Below are positions 18,884-29,000 of a stretch of 64,000 bases of DNA, piece by piece; the stretch's first letter is position 1; the number at the start of each line of letters is the position of its first letter. The translations under genes and the position numbers were made by a program. Below the pieces are notes generated by a model that searched no databases, was not told where the DNA came from, and was given only the letters and a program-made list of their open reading frames with translations. The stretch comes from Brevibacillus sp. DP1.3A (GTDB lineage Bacteria; Bacillota; Bacilli; Brevibacillales; Brevibacillaceae), in assembly GCF_013284245.2 (NCBI RefSeq), contig NZ_CP085876.1:87001-151000 (forward strand), written 5' to 3'.

Positions 18884-18938
18884 ACCCGTATGGAAATGAT
18901 ACATTAACAGCATAATATTCGGTTTTGGAGGAAGAGCC

Positions 18939-19772
18939 ATGAAGAAATTGCGCAGAAGTGCACGTCTGGTTGACATGACGCAGCACTTGCTCGCCCATCC
19001 CCATACGCTGACTCCTCTCACTCTGTTCGCGGAACAATACGGCGCAGCGAAATCATCCATCAGTGAAGACTTGTCTATCATCAAAGAGGCTTTTGAAGTC
19101 CAAGGGGTAGGCTTGTTGAAAACGGTGGCGGGAGCGGCAGGCGGAGTGAAGTATATTCCACAGGTCAAAACGGAAGAGGCCCTTCACTTCATGCGCGAAC
19201 TGATCGGTCAACTTGCTAATCCAGAGAGACTTTTGCCAGGTGGATACTTGTACATGTCCGACATTCTCGGAAATCCACAAACGATGGCGAAGATCGGAAA
19301 GCTCTTTGCAACCGCTTATGCGGATAAAAATGTGGATGTCGTCATGACAGTGGAAACAAAGGGGATTCCACTTGCGTATGCGACGGCTATGTTTTTGAAT
19401 GTGCCTGTTGTGATTGTGCGCCGTGACAACAAGGTGACGGAAGGTTCAGTAGTGAGCATTAACTATGTATCGGGTTCCAGTAAACGAATTCAAACCATGT
19501 CACTCGCTCGCCGCGGTTTGGCTGAGCAGTCTCGCGTCCTCATTGTAGACGACTTTATGAAAGCTGGCGGGACATTGCGGGGCATGATTGATCTGTTGCA
19601 GGAATTCCGTGCAACCGTAGTAGGATGCGGCGTACTGGTAGAAACGACAGCGGATGTTTCTGAGCGTTTGGTAGATGAATATGTATCGCTTGCAAAACTG
19701 CAGGATGTAGACTTCAAGGGCAAGCAAATTGAAATAGAGCTGGGCAGTTTTTTTGAAAATAGAGGGGAGTAG
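18939..19772 (+). CDS. purR: Purine operon repressor PurR
   Basis: 277 residues. Bacillus-type PurR has an N-terminal winged-helix DNA-binding domain (residues 1-75) and a phosphoribosyltransferase-like domain that senses PRPP rather than catalysing. The PRPP loop is seen in VLIVDDFMKAGGTLRGM. It represses purine synthesis genes when PRPP is low. GGAGGAAGAGCC precedes the ATG. It sits before ridA, as in B. subtilis, where the pair is cotranscribed. Confidence 0.97.
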   Translation: MKKLRRSARLVDMTQHLLAHPHTLTPLTLFAEQYGAAKSSISEDLSIIKEAFEVQGVGLLKTVAGAAGGVKYIPQVKTEEALHFMRELIGQLANPERLLPGGYLYMSDILGNPQTMAKIGKLFATAYADKNVDVVMTVETKGIPLAYATAMFLNVPVVIVRRDNKVTEGSVVSINYVSGSSKRIQTMSLARRGLAEQSRVLIVDDFMKAGGTLRGMIDLLQEFRATVVGCGVLVETTADVSERLVDEYVSLAKLQDVDFKGKQIEIELGSFFENRGE

Positions 19773-19778
19773 ATAGGT

Positions 19779-20159
19779 ATGGCAATCTCTTTTGTTTCAA
19801 CTGACAAGGCTCCTGCCGCTATTGGTCCTTACAGCCAAGCTGCAAAGGTAGGTCCATTTCTTTTTGCATCGGGTCAAATTCCGCTGCGTGCAGACGGCAC
19901 TTTGGTAGAAGGTGACGTCGTGGAGCAAACCCATCAGGTTTTTTCCAACATTCAAGCGGTACTGGCAGAAGCCGGTGGCAACCTGACGAATGTAGTGAAA
20001 GCGACTGTATTCATCAAGGACATGAATGATTTTGGTCAACTGAACGAAGTGTACGGCCAATATTTTGGCGATCACAAGCCAGCTCGTTCCACTGTAGAAG
20101 TGGCACGTCTGCCGCGTGATGTAAAAGTCGAAATCGAAATCGTAGCATATATCGAATAG
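19779..20159 (+). CDS. ridA: RidA family 2-iminobutanoate/2-iminopropanoate deaminase
   Basis: 126 residues, the usual length. RidA (YabJ) hydrolyses reactive enamine/imine intermediates released by PLP enzymes. [15 protein letters not shown] and [20 protein letters not shown] contain the conserved residues, including the arginine that binds the carboxylate of the substrate. The start is 6 bp after purR with GAGGGGAG inside the purR end. A terminator follows. Confidence 0.96.
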   Translation: MAISFVSTDKAPAAIGPYSQAAKVGPFLFASGQIPLRADGTLVEGDVVEQTHQVFSNIQAVLAEAGGNLTNVVKATVFIKDMNDFGQLNEVYGQYFGDHKPARSTVEVARLPRDVKVEIEIVAYIE

Positions 20160-20169
20160 AAAAAAATGG

Positions 20170-20206
20170 AAAACAGCCTGATGCCACGCGCATTGGGCTG
20201 TTTTTG
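20170..20206 (+). terminator. Intrinsic terminator after ridA
   Basis: AAACAGCC pairs with GGCTGTTT, with an inner ATGC/GCAT stem, followed by T5. Confidence 0.85.
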
Positions 20207-20216
20207 TACTTGTAGA

Positions 20217-20280
20217 AAATGTTTCCAAAAAATTACATATAAACATATTTATATATTTTTTCAAATATTGCATAATGATA
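20217..20280. promoter_or_regulatory. AT-rich tract upstream of spoVG, candidate AbrB-binding site
   Basis: About 60 bp composed almost only of A and T with several short A and T runs, immediately before the sigma-H-type promoter. In B. subtilis AbrB represses spoVG through a comparable AT-box. Confidence 0.5.
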
Positions 20281-20283
20281 AGC

Positions 20284-20310
20284 AGGAATATTTACCCAGC
20301 GGGTGGAAAT
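20284..20310 (+). promoter_or_regulatory. Putative sigma-H promoter of spoVG
   Basis: AGGAATA (20284-20290), a 12-bp spacer, then GTGGAAAT (20303-20310), close to the sigma-H consensus RnAGGAwWW and RnnGAAT. spoVG is the classical sigma-H gene. Confidence 0.65.
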
Positions 20311-20349
20311 AATCCTAAACGCGTTACATAGATAAAGGGAGTGAACTAG

Positions 20350-20637
20350 ATGGAAGTAACAGACGTAAGACTTCGTCGAGTGAATACGGATGGTAGGATG
20401 AAAGCGATTGCATCCATTACAATTGACCATGAATTTGTGGTTCATGATATCCGTGTCATTGACGGAAACAATGGTATGTTTGTAGCTATGCCGAGCAAGC
20501 GTACACCAGATGGAGAATTCCGTGATATTGCACATCCGATTTCTTCGACTACCCGTGAAAAGATTCAGGCAGCAGTTCTCACAGAATACGACCGCGTAGG
20601 TCAAGAGGAAGAAAGCACTATCGAAGCTGGTGCTTAA
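20350..20637 (+). CDS. spoVG: Septation regulator / RNA-binding protein SpoVG
   Basis: 95 residues. It begins [19 protein letters not shown] and contains [20 protein letters not shown], the hallmark of SpoVG. The protein binds nucleic acid, affects asymmetric septation and cortex formation, and acts as a pleiotropic regulator. AAAGGGAGTGAAC precedes the ATG. The promoter and AT-rich upstream tract suggest sigma-H transcription with AbrB repression, and abrB is in the same window. Confidence 0.97.
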   Translation: MEVTDVRLRRVNTDGRMKAIASITIDHEFVVHDIRVIDGNNGMFVAMPSKRTPDGEFRDIAHPISSTTREKIQAAVLTEYDRVGQEEESTIEAGA

Positions 20638-20653
20638 AAAGTCCTTATACTCA

Positions 20654-20683
20654 AAGCACCCTGTCACTTACGGCAGGGTGCTT
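20654..20683. terminator. Hairpin between convergent spoVG and cobW-type gene
   Basis: AAGCACCCTG (20654-20663) pairs perfectly with CAGGGTGCTT (20674-20683). No long T-run follows on either strand. Confidence 0.65.
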
Positions 20684-20692
20684 CGGCGTCCG

Positions 20693-21709
20693 TTAACCAT
20701 AACACTTTTTTAGATCGTTCAAAATAATTTCTCGGTCCATTCCTTCCCCGATGAAGACAGCTACCATTTTCGGTCCGAAATTTTCAAAAGGGAACAGGAG
20801 CACCTGATTATCAGTATGTTGAAACGAGATCAGCTCGGGCTTTCCGTGGAACTGGACGTAGCCTTTTGCCCGATAGACGTTTTTGGGGAGATCGTATAGA
20901 AAGTCCTCGAATTTTTTCGCGTCTACGGGTCCGGTGAATACATAGGAAAACGTTTCGATACTATTGTAGAGAGAGGGTTGGCTTGTTTTTAGACCAAGGG
21001 ATTGCTTGAGCCTGTCCATCGTGGACATTCGGCCGATGCTTTTCTGTACGGCAATGGGGCGGTTTGTCTCGTTGTCGAGCGGCCGCTCATGAGCGGTGCG
21101 TTTGACAGACAAAAGCCGGGAGACTTCTATTTCTGCCTGAACAGTAGCGTGTATGGGTGCAGTCGGATTGATTTCACTGAGCTTTTGACGGACCCGCTCT
21201 ATGACATCAGGGCTGGTCAAATCGGTTTTGTTCAAAAGAAGCAGGTCTGCGTAACGCACTTGGTTTCGAATCGTTTTGACCAGAGTGGCAGTCGAGGAGA
21301 ATCGAGAGTTGAGGTCGAGAAAGCGAGAGGCGTCGACAACACTAATGGTCCCTTTTAATTCCAGTCGATCATACAGCTCTGGATGGGTAATCGTATCGAT
21401 GACATCAAGTGGATCGGCTACGCCAGTAGTCTCGATGAGGATTCGGTCTGGCGCAATGGTGTTCATAATATCTTTCAAGCCCTCCGTCAGCTCGCCCTTG
21501 ATCGAGCAGCATATGCAACCATCGAGCATTTTTTTGACAGGAAAGCCGAAGCCTTGCAATTGTTCCCCGTCAATATCTTCCTCCCCCATTTCATTCATCA
21601 AGACGACTACTTTCTGGTCTGTGATGCGCAAATGAGTCAGCCATTTTTGCAAAAGGGTGGTTTTTCCGCTTCCTAAATACCCAGTCAGCAAGTATACCTC
21701 TGCGCTCAT
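20693..21709 (-). CDS. CobW/COG0523 family GTP-binding metallochaperone-like protein
   Basis: 338 residues on the minus strand. A G3E-family GTPase with P-loop GYLGSGKTT (about residues 10-18), the metal-binding GCICCS (CxCC), ETTGVADP, the guanine-specificity NKTD and a CobW C-terminal domain. This family delivers or stores zinc or other metals; the B. subtilis zinc paralogue is YciC (ZagA). I see no Zur-like box (AAATCGGAAT) in its upstream region, unlike the znu genes at 58-60 kb, so metal identity is open. It interrupts the spoVG-glmU order. Confidence 0.85.
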   Translation of the reverse strand: MSAEVYLLTGYLGSGKTTLLQKWLTHLRITDQKVVVLMNEMGEEDIDGEQLQGFGFPVKKMLDGCICCSIKGELTEGLKDIMNTIAPDRILIETTGVADPLDVIDTITHPELYDRLELKGTISVVDASRFLDLNSRFSSTATLVKTIRNQVRYADLLLLNKTDLTSPDVIERVRQKLSEINPTAPIHATVQAEIEVSRLLSVKRTAHERPLDNETNRPIAVQKSIGRMSTMDRLKQSLGLKTSQPSLYNSIETFSYVFTGPVDAKKFEDFLYDLPKNVYRAKGYVQFHGKPELISFQHTDNQVLLFPFENFGPKMVAVFIGEGMDREIILNDLKKCYG

Positions 21710-21843
21710 CTAATCCTACCTCCTTCAAATAACCCCTTTCGCCCAACAATATATCACATTTCTGTCAGAAAATTAAATGTTGTCTGGCATGTGTCTAACT
21801 ACTGGCAATGCAAGGAATCAAGTATAATCCTGTATCGATTGTC

Positions 21844-21873
21844 TTGAAATTCACATATGAATTAGGATATAGT
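21844..21873 (+). promoter_or_regulatory. Putative glmU promoter
   Basis: TTGAAA (21844-21849), 18-bp spacer, TATAGT (21868-21873), 32 bp before the glmU start. Confidence 0.5.
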
Positions 21874-21904
21874 CATTGTGGAACTTCTACGATGGAGGGT
21901 TGAC

Positions 21905-23290
21905 ATGTCTAAGATCCATGCCGTGGTTCTGGCTGCTGGTCAGGGTACACGGATGAAATCGAAGCTGTACAAAGTCCTGCACCCTGTGTGCGGAAAGCCT
22001 ATGGTTCAGCATGTAGTCGATACGATGGCGTCCATGCAGGTTCAGGATATCGTTGTCGTCGTAGGTCATGGTGCTGACGCTGTCCGCGCCAAACTAGGCG
22101 ATGACATCACTTATGCACTGCAAGAAGAACAGTTGGGAACGGCACATGCCGTTTCGCAGGCAGCACCGTTTTTACAGGATAAAGAAGGAACTACGTTTCT
22201 TTTATATGGAGACGTTCCCCTCTTGTCAGCGACTACGTTGTCGGCCTTGCTGACCTATCACGAGGAGCAGCAAGCGGCTGCAACTGTACTAACCGCCGTA
22301 TTACCTGATGCAACAGGTTATGGGCGTATCGTACGCAATGAGGCGGGCGAAGTATTGCGAATCGTGGAACATAAGGACGCTACTGAAGCGGAACGGGCGA
22401 TCAGTGAAATTAATACGGGCATATACTGCTATGACAACCGAAAATTATGGAAAGCCTTGGCGGAAGTGAAAAATGACAACGCACAAGGCGAATACTATGT
22501 AACAGACGTTGTCGGTATTTTGCGTGATGCAGGTGAAAAGGTAGTTGGATACGAAGCGATTGACCCAGAGGAAACAATGGGTGTTAACGATCGTGTACAG
22601 CTATCGGAAGCAGAAGCCTACATGAAAAAACGTATTATGACTGGTCACATGCGAAATGGTGTGACAATCATTGATCCAGCGTCTACGTACATCGAAACTG
22701 ATGTGAAGATTGAGGCAGATACCGTGATCCACCCAGGTTCTTTCCTGCGTGGACAAACAACCGTTGGAGCTGATTGTGTAATCGGACCCCAAGCGGATCT
22801 GACGAATGTGGAAGTAGCGAGTGGCGTGAACATTTCTTACTCGGTGATGGTTGATTCGAGTGTGGAAAGCGACTCATCTGTAGGGCCATTTGCTTATGTT
22901 CGACCAGGATCACAGATTGGAAGCAATGCCAAAATCGGTGATTTCGTGGAATTGAAAAATGCGAAAATTGGTGACGGTACGAAGGTTCCTCATCTCAGCT
23001 ATGTAGGAGATGCGGAGATCGGAGACCGAGTCAATATTGGCTGTGGAACGATTACCGTCAACTATGATGGGGCAGTGAAGCATAAAACAACAGTAAAAGA
23101 TGGAGCATTCATCGGATGCAACAGCAATCTGGTTGCGCCCGTTACAGTTGGACAAAATGCTTATGTAGCTGCAGGATCGACCATTAATGAAGATGTGCCA
23201 GATAATGCGCTTGCGATCGCACGTGAGCGTCAAGTAAATAAAATCGATTACGCGAACAAAATGCCTCGCAAGGGCAAAAAGCAATCATAA
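21905..23290 (+). CDS. glmU: Bifunctional GlcNAc-1-phosphate uridyltransferase / glucosamine-1-phosphate acetyltransferase
   Basis: 461 residues from the ATG at 21905 (GATGGAGGG before it; a GTG at 21878 is rejected). GlmU makes UDP-GlcNAc for peptidoglycan and wall polymers. The N-terminal pyrophosphorylase has [19 protein letters not shown], and the C-terminal left-handed beta-helix hexapeptide repeats run from about residue 250, ending with [14 protein letters not shown] and [10 protein letters not shown]. It is followed 22 bp later by prs. Confidence 0.97.
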   Translation: MSKIHAVVLAAGQGTRMKSKLYKVLHPVCGKPMVQHVVDTMASMQVQDIVVVVGHGADAVRAKLGDDITYALQEEQLGTAHAVSQAAPFLQDKEGTTFLLYGDVPLLSATTLSALLTYHEEQQAAATVLTAVLPDATGYGRIVRNEAGEVLRIVEHKDATEAERAISEINTGIYCYDNRKLWKALAEVKNDNAQGEYYVTDVVGILRDAGEKVVGYEAIDPEETMGVNDRVQLSEAEAYMKKRIMTGHMRNGVTIIDPASTYIETDVKIEADTVIHPGSFLRGQTTVGADCVIGPQADLTNVEVASGVNISYSVMVDSSVESDSSVGPFAYVRPGSQIGSNAKIGDFVELKNAKIGDGTKVPHLSYVGDAEIGDRVNIGCGTITVNYDGAVKHKTTVKDGAFIGCNSNLVAPVTVGQNAYVAAGSTINEDVPDNALAIARERQVNKIDYANKMPRKGKKQS

Positions 23291-23312
23291 ACGGGAGGTT
23301 CTTGAGAAGATC

Positions 23313-24263
23313 ATGGCTAACTACCGCGACCCAAAACTGAAGGTATTTACGTGCAACGCAAACCCGGAACTGGCAAAAGAAATCGCCGAACACATCGGTG
23401 TACCACTCGGAAACGCACAAGTAGTGCGCTTTAGTGATGGCGAATGCCAACTCAAACTCAATGAAAGCGTTCGCGGTTGTGACGTATTTGTCATTCAGCC
23501 AACATCTGCTCCCGTTAATGAGCATCTGATGGAGCTGTTGGTCATGGTCGATGCATTGAAGCGCGCTTCGGCTAAGAGTATTAACGTGGTAATTCCTTAC
23601 TACGGTTATGCTCGTCAAGATCGTAAAGCACGTGCACGCGATCCAATCACGGCCAAGCTGGTTGCGAACCTGATCGAGACAGCAGGTGCACAACGTGTGA
23701 TTACGATGGATCTGCACGCAACACAAATCCAAGGCTTCTTCGATATTCCAGTTGATCATCTGCTGGGTGTGCCTATCTTGGGTAAACACTTCTCTGAAAA
23801 AGGTTTGAAAGATATCGTTGTCGTATCTCCAGACCACGGTGGAGTGACCCGTGCTCGTAAATTGGCAGAACGTCTGGAAGCGCCTATTGCCATTATTGAC
23901 AAACGTCGCCCAGAACCAAACGTAGCCGAAGTAATGAACATCGTAGGTAACATCGAAGGCAAAACAGCGATCATCATCGACGATATTATCGATACCGCTG
24001 GAACGATCACATTGGCTGCTAGTGCACTTGTAGAAGCAGGCGCACGTGAAGTATATGCATGCTGCACGCACCCAGTTCTGTCTGGTCCTGCTATCGAGCG
24101 TATTGCAAACTCGAAGATCAAGGAACTGATTGTAACCAACTCGATCCCGCTGACAGAAGAACAAATTATCGATAAGATTACCGTTCTTTCCGTAGCGCCA
24201 ATCATTGGTGAAGCAATCATTCGTGTTCACGAAGAGCTTTCCGTAAGTAAATTGTTCGATTAA
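23313..24263 (+). CDS. prs: Ribose-phosphate pyrophosphokinase
   Basis: 316 residues, the standard length. Prs makes PRPP from ribose 5-phosphate and ATP, the precursor of purines, pyrimidines, NAD, histidine and tryptophan. [35 protein letters not shown] and the PRPP loop [12 protein letters not shown] type ([12 protein letters not shown]) are present. AAACGGGAGGTTC precedes the ATG. A hairpin (24269-24291) and the ctc leader structure follow. Confidence 0.98.
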   Translation: MANYRDPKLKVFTCNANPELAKEIAEHIGVPLGNAQVVRFSDGECQLKLNESVRGCDVFVIQPTSAPVNEHLMELLVMVDALKRASAKSINVVIPYYGYARQDRKARARDPITAKLVANLIETAGAQRVITMDLHATQIQGFFDIPVDHLLGVPILGKHFSEKGLKDIVVVSPDHGGVTRARKLAERLEAPIAIIDKRRPEPNVAEVMNIVGNIEGKTAIIIDDIIDTAGTITLAASALVEAGAREVYACCTHPVLSGPAIERIANSKIKELIVTNSIPLTEEQIIDKITVLSVAPIIGEAIIRVHEELSVSKLFD

Positions 24264-24268
24264 TATAC

Positions 24269-24290
24269 AATCCCCTGTTTGGGGATTGAA
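24269..24290 (+). promoter_or_regulatory. Hairpin after prs without a T-run
   Basis: CAATCCCC-TGTTT-GGGGATTG type perfect stem immediately after the prs stop. Without a T tract it is more likely a stability or processing element than a terminator. Confidence 0.55.
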
Positions 24291-24292
24291 CT

Positions 24293-24353
24293 AAACCTCC
24301 GATGGACAAGCTAGTGAGGAAACTTTTACTAGCGGTCCGAAGGAGGTTTTTTT
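24293..24353 (+). promoter_or_regulatory. Nested hairpin that buries the ctc ribosome binding site
   Basis: Three collinear stems: AAACCTCC (24293-24300) with GGAGGTTT (24342-24349); GGAC (24304-24307) with GTCC (24335-24338); GCTAGT (24310-24315) with ACTAGC (24328-24333). The GGAGG of the outer 3' arm is the ctc Shine-Dalgarno, and seven T lie between it and the GTG start. It has the form of an intrinsic terminator whose 3' arm is also the ribosome binding site. Confidence 0.8.
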
Positions 24354-24962
24354 GTGGAACAATTACAGGCACAGTCTCGCGAAAAAAAGACAGGCAATGC
24401 TGTAAAGGTACTGCGCAAGGAAGGTTGGATTCCTGGTATTATGTACGGCAGCGAAGTGGGCAATAAGCCGATTCAGCTCAAAGGAAGAGAGCTGGATGCT
24501 GCCCTGCGTCACCAGGCGACGAACAAGCCATTCCGGTTGAGTGTAGACGGGGACACGCACGATGTCATGGTTTATGAGCTGCAACGGCATCCTTTGCAGG
24601 GGAACATTTTGCATGCAGATTTTAAGAAGATCAATATGAATGAAAAAATACACACGTCCGTTCCTGTCCTCATGACGGGAGATCCGGAGTTGGGTGTGGC
24701 TACCCTTGTCCGCCACAGTGTGGAAGTGACTTGCTTGCCAGGTAATATACCAGAATCGTTCCTGGTCGATGTCGACGGGTTCAATATCGGGGATGTCGTT
24801 TTGGTAGCGGATCTGACTGTCCCACCAGGAGTGGAGCTAGGGCTTGATTCCACGGAAGTGCTGATCAGTGTCCTGCCAGTTAAGGTTAAGTCCGAAGAAT
24901 CGATTGATGCAGAGCAAGAAGCAGAAGCAGTGGCCGAAAAAGCAGGAACCGCTAACGAATAA
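24354..24962 (+). CDS. ctc: Ribosomal protein L25 / general stress protein Ctc
   Basis: 202 residues from a GTG preceded by AAGGAGGTTTTTTT. The N-terminal L25 domain (to about residue 95) binds 5S rRNA; the C-terminal TL5-type domain follows, then an acidic Glu/Ala-rich tail. In B. subtilis Ctc is made under sigma-B stress and lies between prs and spoVC (pth), the same order as here. The ribosome binding site is sequestered in a long hairpin, and no separate sigma-B promoter was recognised. Confidence 0.95.
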   Translation: MEQLQAQSREKKTGNAVKVLRKEGWIPGIMYGSEVGNKPIQLKGRELDAALRHQATNKPFRLSVDGDTHDVMVYELQRHPLQGNILHADFKKINMNEKIHTSVPVLMTGDPELGVATLVRHSVEVTCLPGNIPESFLVDVDGFNIGDVVLVADLTVPPGVELGLDSTEVLISVLPVKVKSEESIDAEQEAEAVAEKAGTANE

Positions 24963-24981
24963 AATCGTGGCATAAATAAAG

Positions 24982-25018
24982 AAGGGCGAGGTGATTTCAT
25001 CTCTGCCCTTTTCCTTTT
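24982..25018 (+). terminator. Intrinsic terminator after ctc
   Basis: AAGGGCGAGGTGA pairs with the CATCTCTGCCCTT arm around TTT, followed by a T-rich run. Confidence 0.85.
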
Positions 25019-25068
25019 GTTCACGTGACCATTCGAGTACAATGGGAAGAGAGTAGGAGGGAATAAGC

Positions 25069-25638
25069 GTGAAAGTCATAATTGGATTGGGCAATCCCGG
25101 CAAAAAATATGAAGACACCAGACATAATGCTGGCTTTATGGCCATAGATAAGATTAGCGACAAATGGGGAATTCCTGTTACGCAAAACAAGTTTCGTGCC
25201 CTCGTGGGCGAAGGCCGAATCGAAGGCGACAAGGTGCTGCTGGTGAAGCCACAGACATACATGAATCTCTCCGGTGAGTCGGTAGCGGAAGTCCTCAAGT
25301 TTTACAAGCTGATTCCGGACGATCTCGTTGTCATCTACGACGATCTTGATTTGCCGACTGGACATCTTCGTCTGCGAGAAAAAGGCAGCGCTGGTGGGCA
25401 CAACGGCATCAAGTCGATGATTCAGCATTTGGGCACACAGGAGTTTAAACGAATCAAGGTCGGAATCAGTCGTCCTGAACCAGGGCGGAGCGTCAGCGAC
25501 TATGTTTTGAATACGTTTCCAGTGGCGGAAAGAGCCGACATTCAAGAAGCGGTGAGCTTGGCTGCTGATGCATGCGCCATGTGGACAAGAGAGTCGTTTT
25601 TAAAGGTCATGAACCATTACAACAGCTTGAAGAAGTAG
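25069..25638 (+). CDS. pth: Peptidyl-tRNA hydrolase (SpoVC)
   Basis: 189 residues from a GTG preceded by AGTAGGAGGGAATAAGC. It frees tRNA from prematurely released peptidyl-tRNA. GLGNPGKKYEDTRHNAGF holds the asparagine and the catalytic histidine, and GSAGGHNGIKSMIQHLGT is the second signature. In B. subtilis the gene was found as the spore mutant spoVC. The order ctc-pth-fin-mfd is conserved. Confidence 0.97.
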   Translation: MKVIIGLGNPGKKYEDTRHNAGFMAIDKISDKWGIPVTQNKFRALVGEGRIEGDKVLLVKPQTYMNLSGESVAEVLKFYKLIPDDLVVIYDDLDLPTGHLRLREKGSAGGHNGIKSMIQHLGTQEFKRIKVGISRPEPGRSVSDYVLNTFPVAERADIQEAVSLAADACAMWTRESFLKVMNHYNSLKK

Positions 25639-25699
25639 TATGATTTCCCACCCAATCGTCCATACTAACCGATAGGAACAGTATGGGGGTGGTATGTGC

Positions 25700-25930
25700 A
25701 TGAGCATACGCTATACATGTCGTTGCTGCGGCATGAAGATTGCAGAATTTGACGAATCGCAAGTAACAGAAGCGCAGCTCGGGTTTGATTCCTTGACCCC
25801 GGAGGAACGTGCTCTTATAATATCGAGAGAACAAAGTGGAGATACGGTCGTCAGCATCACGTGCGACTATTGCCGTGAAGCGCTGATTCAGCATCCAGAG
25901 CTTTCGCTAGTCGGAAACCCACTTCAATAA
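25700..25930 (+). CDS. fin: Anti-sigma-F factor Fin
   Basis: 76 residues from the ATG at 25700; the nearby ATG at 25694 is too close to GGGGGTGG to be the better start. Two cysteine pairs (CRCCG and CDYC) form a zinc site like that of Fin (YabK), which helps shut off sigma-F so that the forespore moves to sigma-G. LGFDSLTPEER in the middle is typical. Position between pth and mfd matches yabK. With gin at 1.6 kb the window carries two of the small zinc anti-sigma factors of the forespore. Confidence 0.9.
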   Translation: MSIRYTCRCCGMKIAEFDESQVTEAQLGFDSLTPEERALIISREQSGDTVVSITCDYCREALIQHPELSLVGNPLQ

Positions 25931-25961
25931 GTGGATACGCATTAGGAAGGCTTGCACTGAC

Positions 25962-25995
25962 AAGGCCTTAGCTTGGGGAGCTAAGGCTTCTTTTC
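25962..25995 (+). terminator. Intrinsic terminator after fin
   Basis: GCCTTAGCT-TGGGG-AGCTAAGGC perfect stem, followed by TTCTTTT. Confidence 0.92.
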
Positions 25996-26076
25996 GCATG
26001 GCTGACCTGCGGTTGTTGTGAACGTAAGCGAGGGTCTGATTTTAGTTCACAGAAGAATTAGAGAGGGGATTAGTGA

Positions 26077-29000
26077 ATGCAAGTCATCATTAACCCGATG
26101 AAACAGGACACGAACGTCGGGACAATCGTGGCTGGCTTGGAGAAGGGGCTACATGAGCAGCTTGTCTCTGGCTTAGCTGGTTCCGCACGGCAAGTATTGA
26201 TGGCGTCATTGCAACAAATGTCAGATCGTCCGGTCTGCGTAGTGACGCATAACATGTACCAAGCACAAAAAGTATACGAAGATTTGATCGAGTTGGTTCC
26301 CTCTGATCAGGTGTTGCTTTATCCCGGTAATGAGCTGATTGGCTCTGAGCTTGCCATTGCCAGCCCTGAAATGCTGGCGCAGCGAATTCATGTATTCAAC
26401 CGTCTGGCCCAAGGCTTTACGGGTTTTTTGGTTGCACCTTTTGCTGGCTTGCGTCGCTTGGTCGTTCCCCCGCAAGTCTGGAAGGAAGCACAAATTCAGT
26501 TATCCGTCGGTGATGAGCTCGATATCGAGTCCTTTTTACTCCGATGTATTGAGCTTGGCTATGAGCGAGTGGACATGGTCGAGCGCAAGGGAGAAATGAG
26601 TATTCGCGGCGGAATCATCGACTTGTATCCGATCGATTCGGAGTGGCCGGTGCGGATTGAGCTTTTTGATGTGGAGATCGACTCGATCCGTACATTTGAC
26701 ATGCTCTCCCAACGGTCATTGGAATCCGTCCAGACTTACATTCTCGGTCCGGCAAAAGAAATGATCGCTTCGACTCCGTTATTGCAGGAATCGGCTGTTC
26801 GTTTAGAACAAAAGCTGGGAGAAACCATCGCCAATTTGAAGGATGGGGCTGCCAAGGAAAAGGTCATGGAGCGAATCGGCTCTGATGCAGAGAGAATGAA
26901 GCAAGGACAGCGTTTTGCACAGCTGTATTCGTACATCTCTGTCATTTACCCGACGGGTGATACATTATTGTCCTATATGCCTTCCGATACCTTGCTGATC
27001 GTTGATGAGCCTTCCCGTGTGTTGGATACGGCAGCGCAATTGCAAAAAGAAGAAGGGGAATGGCTGACAGGACGTATCATCCAGGGCGAATATATGTCCA
27101 ATCTCAGCCTGTCGCGCACGTACGACGATATCGTGTCGACGAAAAAGCGCCAGATCGTTTACCTCTCCCTATTTTTGAGACAATCACCGAAGACCCAGCC
27201 GCAAAACATCGTGAATCTGACTTGCCGCACCATGCAAAACTTCCACGGACAGATGAACGTACTGAAAACAGAACTGGCCCGTTGGAAGAAGTCCCAGGAT
27301 CAGATCGTCTTTGTCGCAGCTGATTTGGAGCGTGCGAAGCGACTGGAGCGTGTCCTGCATGACTACGAAATGGAAGTGGACGTTTTAACAGATGCAGTGG
27401 AGACGGTGCCTCCGGGGCGTCCTACGATCATTTTAGGAAACCTCCAGACAGGCTTTGAGCTGCCGCTAAACAAGCTGGTTGTTATTACGGAAGGTGAAGT
27501 ATTTACCGCGAAACAGCGCAAGGCACGCAAAGTTCAACAGACGATGAACAACGCGGAGCGTATCAAAAACTACCTTGAGCTCAAGCCTGGTGATTTCGTC
27601 GTCCACGTCAATCACGGGATTGGAAAATACCTTGGAATTGAAACCAAGGAAATTCTCGGAATTCATAAAGATTACCTTCATATTCAATACGCCGCAGGAG
27701 ACAGTCTGTTTGTTCCGATTGATCAAATCGACCATGTGCAGAAGTACGTGGCGAGCGAAGAGGCACAGCCGAAGATATACAGCTTGGGTGGCAGCGAGTG
27801 GAAACGCGTCAAAAACAAAGTCCAGTCGTCTGTAAAGGATATCGCCGAAGATTTGATCAAGCTGTACGCAGCCCGCGAATCGGCTGTCGGTCATATATTC
27901 TCTCCCGACACGACAGAGCAGCGTGAATTTGAGTCGATGTTCCCGTATCAGGAAACACAAGACCAGCTCCGCGCGATTTCTGAAGTGAAAGCGGACATGG
28001 AGCGCAAACGTCCGATGGATCGCCTCGTTTGTGGGGACGTGGGTTACGGGAAGACAGAGGTTGCGATTCGTGCTGCCTTCAAGGCTGTCATGGATGGAAA
28101 ACAGGTAGCCGTTTTGGTTCCAACTACGATTCTGGCACAGCAGCATTACGAGACGTTCCGTGAGCGTTTTGCGGAATATCCAATCCGCGTGGAGGTATTG
28201 AGTCGATTCCGTTCGCGCAAAGAGCAGAATGCCACACTAAAAGGACTGAAGGAAGGCACAGTCGATGTCGTCATCGGTACGCACCGTCTGCTTTCCAAAG
28301 ACCTGACATTCCGCGAGCTCGGTCTGTTAATCGTAGACGAGGAGCAGCGCTTCGGTGTGAGCCACAAGGAAAAGCTGAAGCAGATCAAAACGAATGTGGA
28401 TGTCATGACGCTGACCGCTACGCCGATTCCACGTACCCTGCACATGTCGATGCTCGGTGTGCGTGATTTGTCTGTTATCGAAACACCACCAGAAAATCGT
28501 TTTCCGGTGCAGACGTATGTGATGGATTACAGCCCTGCCCTCGTTCGCGAAGCGATTGAGCGTGAGATGGCTCGTGATGGGCAAGTGTTCTTCCTCTACA
28601 ACCAAGTACAAGGAATCGAACAGATGGCGGAGCAGATTTCTATGCTCGTTCCAGATGCGCGTATCGCTGTAGCGCATGGGCAGATGAACGAGAGCGAGCT
28701 GGAAGGCGTCATTCTCGACTTTTTGGAAGGGAATTTTGACGTATTGGTCAGCACGACGATCATTGAGACCGGGGTGGACATCCCGAACGTCAATACGCTG
28801 ATTATTTACAATGCAGATAAAATGGGCTTGTCCCAGCTGTATCAGCTGCGTGGACGTGTAGGTCGTTCCAATCGAATTGCGTACGCTTACTTTACGTATC
28901 AACGGGACAAGGTGCTGACAGAGGTAGCGGAAAAACGTCTGCAAGCCATCAAGGAATTTACCGAGCTCGGCTCTGGTTTCAAGATCGCGATGCGAGACTT

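Noticed and set aside
21710..21877. Zur box before the CobW-type gene
   Set aside because: Searched by eye for AAATCGGAAT or AAATCGTAAT half-sites; none found.
23184..24230. 348-codon leftward frame over prs
   Set aside because: Antisense shadow of a highly conserved gene; the product is rich in Cys, Phe, Trp and Asn with no motif.
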